Source of the DNA: Flavisolibacter sp. | GTDB taxonomy: Bacteria > Bacteroidota > Bacteroidia > Chitinophagales > Chitinophagaceae | Direction of reading: 5' to 3' | Assembly: GCA_017745135.1 (NCBI GenBank) | Contig: JAGIAB010000069.1 | Location: forward strand, 4,286-11,144 | Length of the DNA: 6,859 nucleotides | Shown here: one piece after another, positions 5,034 to 6,859 of the stretch | Layout: each line of letters starts with the position of its first letter | Numbering within the stretch: position 1 is the stretch's first letter | The notes under the pieces: generated by a model | What the model saw: only the letters and a program-made list of their open reading frames with translations | Database searches by the model: none | What the model was told of the DNA's origin: nothing | Position numbers and translations under genes: made by a program

Positions 5034-5777
5034 ATGAAAATACTTGTGTGCATCAGCAAAACGCCAGACACCACGGCAAAAATAACCTTCACTGATAACA
5101 ACACGAAATTCGCTGAAGCCGGTGTGCAATGGATATTGAATCCTTACGACGAATGGTATTCCCTTGTTCGTGCCATTGAATTAAAAGAAGCCGATGCTTC
5201 AACGGTAATTCATTTGGTAACCGTTGGTGGCGCCGACGCTGAACCTATTATTCGCAAGGCGTTGGCATTAGGCGGCGATGAAGCCATCCGCATTAACACA
5301 CAGCCTTTGGAAAGCTACGGGGTGGCTGCACAAATTGCCGAAGTAGCAAAAGGCGGTGGTTACGATATCATCTTTACAGGTAAAGAAACCATTGATTACA
5401 ACGGTGGCGCTGTTGGCGGAATGATCGCTGAACTGCTCGACCTTCCTTACATTGCCCAGGCAACCAGTTTTCAATTGAACGGAACTACGGCCACAATCAA
5501 AAGAGAAATTGAAGACGGTGAAGAAACAGTTGAAGTTTCGCTGCCCGTTGTGGTGAGTACACAAAAAGGTGTTGCCGAAGCAAGGATCCCAAACATGCGT
5601 GGCATTATGGCTGCACGCACCAAGCCATTAAAAGTTGTGGAGCCGGCAGCTATTGAACCGCTCACACAATTCACTGAGTTTGGCTTACCTCCTGCAAAAG
5701 CAGGCGTGAAGCTGGTGGCAGCGGACAATGTTGAAGGATTGGTAAAGTTGTTGCATGAGGAGGCGAGGGCAATTTAG
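5034..5777 (+). CDS. etfB: Electron transfer flavoprotein beta subunit
   Basis: This 247-residue protein is the small ETF subunit. With EtfA it forms a soluble heterodimer that carries electrons from acyl-CoA dehydrogenases and related flavoenzymes towards the quinone pool; EtfB contributes to FAD placement and binds AMP in the classical type. Family marks are MKILVCISKTPDTTAKI at the start, WILNPYDEWYSLVRAIELKE (33-52), VTVGGADAEPIIRKALALG (62-80), IIFTGKETIDYNGGAVGGMIAE (112-133), the beta-subunit signature IKREIEDGEETVEVSLPVVVS (155-175), and the recognition-loop region TQKGVAEARIPNMRGIMAA (176-194), which docks partner dehydrogenases. No strong ribosome binding site is seen before the ATG. 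The stop codon TAG (5775-5777) lies in the first bases of a 51-bp repeat. etfA follows on the same strand after 223 bp. Confidence 0.95.
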   Translation: MKILVCISKTPDTTAKITFTDNNTKFAEAGVQWILNPYDEWYSLVRAIELKEADASTVIHLVTVGGADAEPIIRKALALGGDEAIRINTQPLESYGVAAQIAEVAKGGGYDIIFTGKETIDYNGGAVGGMIAELLDLPYIAQATSFQLNGTTATIKREIEDGEETVEVSLPVVVSTQKGVAEARIPNMRGIMAARTKPLKVVEPAAIEPLTQFTEFGLPPAKAGVKLVAADNVEGLVKLLHEEARAI

Positions 5778-5822
5778 GCCCCCTGTCCCCCTAAAGGGGA
5801 GACTTAGGTCGAAGAGACTTTT
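5772..5822 (+). repeat. 51-bp GC-rich repeat, copy B, at the end of etfB
   Basis: This copy is in plus orientation, so the two copies are inverted relative to each other but have the same orientation relative to the gene they follow. The etfB stop TAG is at 5775-5777. Two competing hairpins are possible: CCCCTAAAGGGG (5788-5799), and TTTAGG (5773-5778) pairing with CCTAAA (5790-5795). A T-rich run (5819-5830, TTTTTGTTTTTT after the C) follows about 20 nt downstream of the hairpin, so partial termination between etfB and etfA is conceivable. Confidence 0.85.
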
Positions 5823-5942
5823 TGTTTTTTAGAAGAGTTCTTTAAATACGAATGATGATGATGTAGTGGACAGCATTACTACTATCAGCTTCTGTTGTGT
5901 CACTCACTTCATCGTTCAAAACAATATTGAGCATTTTGGTAG

Positions 5943-5959
5943 TGTCTTCATTGAAGACA
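5943..5959. repeat. Perfect 8-bp-arm palindrome in the etfB-etfA spacer
   Basis: The arms TGTCTTCA and TGAAGACA are separated by a single T. It could be an operator or a hairpin in the etfBA transcript; no protein can be named. Confidence 0.5.
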
Positions 5960-5966
5960 ACTAATC

Positions 5967-5994
5967 TCAAATATCAAATTTCAAATCTCAAATT
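5967..5994 (+). repeat. Four-copy heptamer tandem repeat upstream of etfA
   Basis: TCAAAT plus one variable base repeats four times with an exact 7-bp period, ending 6 nt before the etfA ATG. It occupies the place where a ribosome binding site would be and contains no Shine-Dalgarno sequence. Confidence 0.7.
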
Positions 5995-6000
5995 AAAAAC

Positions 6001-6859
6001 ATGAGCGTTTTAATTTTTGTTGACCATACGGACGAAGGACATATTAAGAAGGCTTCACACGAAGCCATTAGCTACGGAGCTAAAATTGCTGAACAAATAG
6101 GCAATGTTGCCGAAGCAGTTGTTTTAGGCAACGTAAGTGAAGACCTTGCAGCATTAGGAAAACACGGTGCTAAAAAAGTACATCATGTGCAGAACGATAA
6201 TTTGCATGCATTTGATTCGCAGGTGCAGGCAAAGGTGATTGCGCAGGTGGCAGAGCAAACCGGCGCCAAGGTTATTGTGTTTTCCAACAATTCAAGCGGA
6301 AAAGCATTGGCGCCAAGAGTAGCTGTTCGACTGAAAGCGGGTTTGGTGGCAGGTGCTACTGCCCTTCCTGATACTTCAAATGGATTTACCATTCGTAAAA
6401 ATGTTTTTTCAGGAAAAGCATTTGCCAATGTTTCTATCAGTTCTGATATAAAAGTGATCTCGTTAAATGTAAATGCATTTACCATCACTGAAGGTGAAGG
6501 AACCGCCGAAGTCGTTCCTTTTACTGCAACAGTAGATGCTCCAAAACTGAAAGTAACGGGCAGCACCAAAACATCAGGCAAGGTTGCATTGACTGAGGCT
6601 GATGTTGTAGTTAGTGCAGGACGTGGCTTGAAAGGACCCGAAAACTGGGGAATGGTAGAGGAACTGGCGGATACTTTAGGTGCAGCATTGGCTTGCAGCC
6701 GTCCTGTTGCGGATGCACACTGGCGTCCGCATAATGAGCACGTAGGACAAACCGGTATAGCTATTGCACCGAATCTTTATATCGCTATCGGCATTAGCGG
6801 CGCTATTCAGCACCTTGCCGGAGTAAACAGGAGTAAAACCATTGTTGTGATCAATAAAG
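6001..6859 (+). CDS. etfA: Electron transfer flavoprotein alpha subunit, 3' end beyond window
   Basis: The frame is open from ATG 6001 to the right edge (286 codons). The family usually has about 315-325 residues, so some 30-40 are missing. It is the FAD-carrying large subunit of the ETF heterodimer with EtfB. The N-terminal domain (1 to about 190) starts MSVLIFVDHTDEGHIKKAS and contains IVFSNNSSGKALAPRVAVRL, followed by GLVAGA. The C-terminal FAD domain starts with VVVSAGRGLKGPENW (202-216), continues with ACSRPVADAHW (231-241) and GQTG (249-252), and contains APNLYIAIGISGAIQHLAG (256-274), the alpha-subunit signature whose residues bind the flavin. The conserved TIVVINK follows at 280-286. 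The gene looks intact as far as it can be seen. It is co-oriented with etfB, but the 223-bp gap is large for this gene pair. Confidence 0.95.
   Translation, partial: MSVLIFVDHTDEGHIKKASHEAISYGAKIAEQIGNVAEAVVLGNVSEDLAALGKHGAKKVHHVQNDNLHAFDSQVQAKVIAQVAEQTGAKVIVFSNNSSGKALAPRVAVRLKAGLVAGATALPDTSNGFTIRKNVFSGKAFANVSISSDIKVISLNVNAFTITEGEGTAEVVPFTATVDAPKLKVTGSTKTSGKVALTEADVVVSAGRGLKGPENWGMVEELADTLGAALACSRPVADAHWRPHNEHVGQTGIAIAPNLYIAIGISGAIQHLAGVNRSKTIVVINK

Larger units (their letters stand above)
5823..6000. other. etfB-etfA spacer after the repeat
   Basis: No supported gene on the plus strand. It contains a perfect palindrome TGTCTTCA-T-TGAAGACA (5943-5959), a four-copy 7-bp tandem repeat just before etfA, and a 43-codon minus-strand frame of doubtful status (5970-5842; ATG at 5934 gives 30 residues). 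No -7 element for a separate etfA promoter is evident. Confidence 0.5.

Noticed and set aside
5268..5728. Minus-strand frames within etfB
   Set aside because: They are antisense shadows of a fully conserved etfB.
6183..6581. 132-codon minus-strand frame within etfA
   Set aside because: It is an antisense shadow; the plus frame has the complete ETF alpha signatures.

Overview
The window looks like a chromosomal stretch from a Bacteroidota bacterium, most likely Chitinophagaceae or a close relative. The reasons are an AT-rich genome with few Shine-Dalgarno sites, one good and one near match to the Bacteroidota -7 promoter element (TAnnTTTG), a ZU5-type lipoprotein, the RlmH/rhomboid/TilS and EtfB/EtfA sequence types, and many small palindromic intergenic repeats. 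The family-level placement is inference from protein style, not a search result.

Layout. 1-367 (minus): start of a surface lipoprotein with a ZU5-like domain, cut by the window edge. 514-980 (minus): frameshifted remnant that looks like the C-terminal part of an outer-membrane beta-barrel protein. 984-1611 (minus): a yefM-yoeB (axe-txe type) toxin-antitoxin operon. The antitoxin is intact, but the toxin is split by a 111-bp MITE-like insertion with 18-bp terminal inverted repeats and a TA target duplication. 1714-2187 (plus): rlmH, 23S rRNA pseudouridine methyltransferase. 2197-2324: nested palindromic repeat. 2328-2996 (plus): rhomboid intramembrane protease. 2974-4329 (minus): tilS, tRNA-Ile lysidine synthetase, overlapping the rhomboid gene tail to tail by 23 nt. 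4330-4571: intergenic spacer with repeat debris and no gene. 4572-4892 (minus): small TPR protein. 5034-5777 (plus): etfB. 6001-6859 (plus): etfA, cut by the window edge.

How the genes relate. etfB and etfA encode the two subunits of one electron-transfer flavoprotein. They are separated by an unusual 223-bp spacer containing repeats. rlmH and tilS are housekeeping RNA-modification genes on opposite strands around the rhomboid gene. The 1-1611 stretch is accessory and decaying: a lipoprotein, a broken outer-membrane gene and a broken toxin.

Main observations. Removing the MITE plus one TA copy restores an 86-codon yoeB with every known catalytic position present, so the toxin was killed by one clean insertion. 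Two near-identical 51-bp GC-rich repeats, in inverted orientation to each other, each supply the stop codon of the gene they follow (TPR gene and etfB), in different reading frames. No tRNA, rRNA, CRISPR array or transposase gene was seen.
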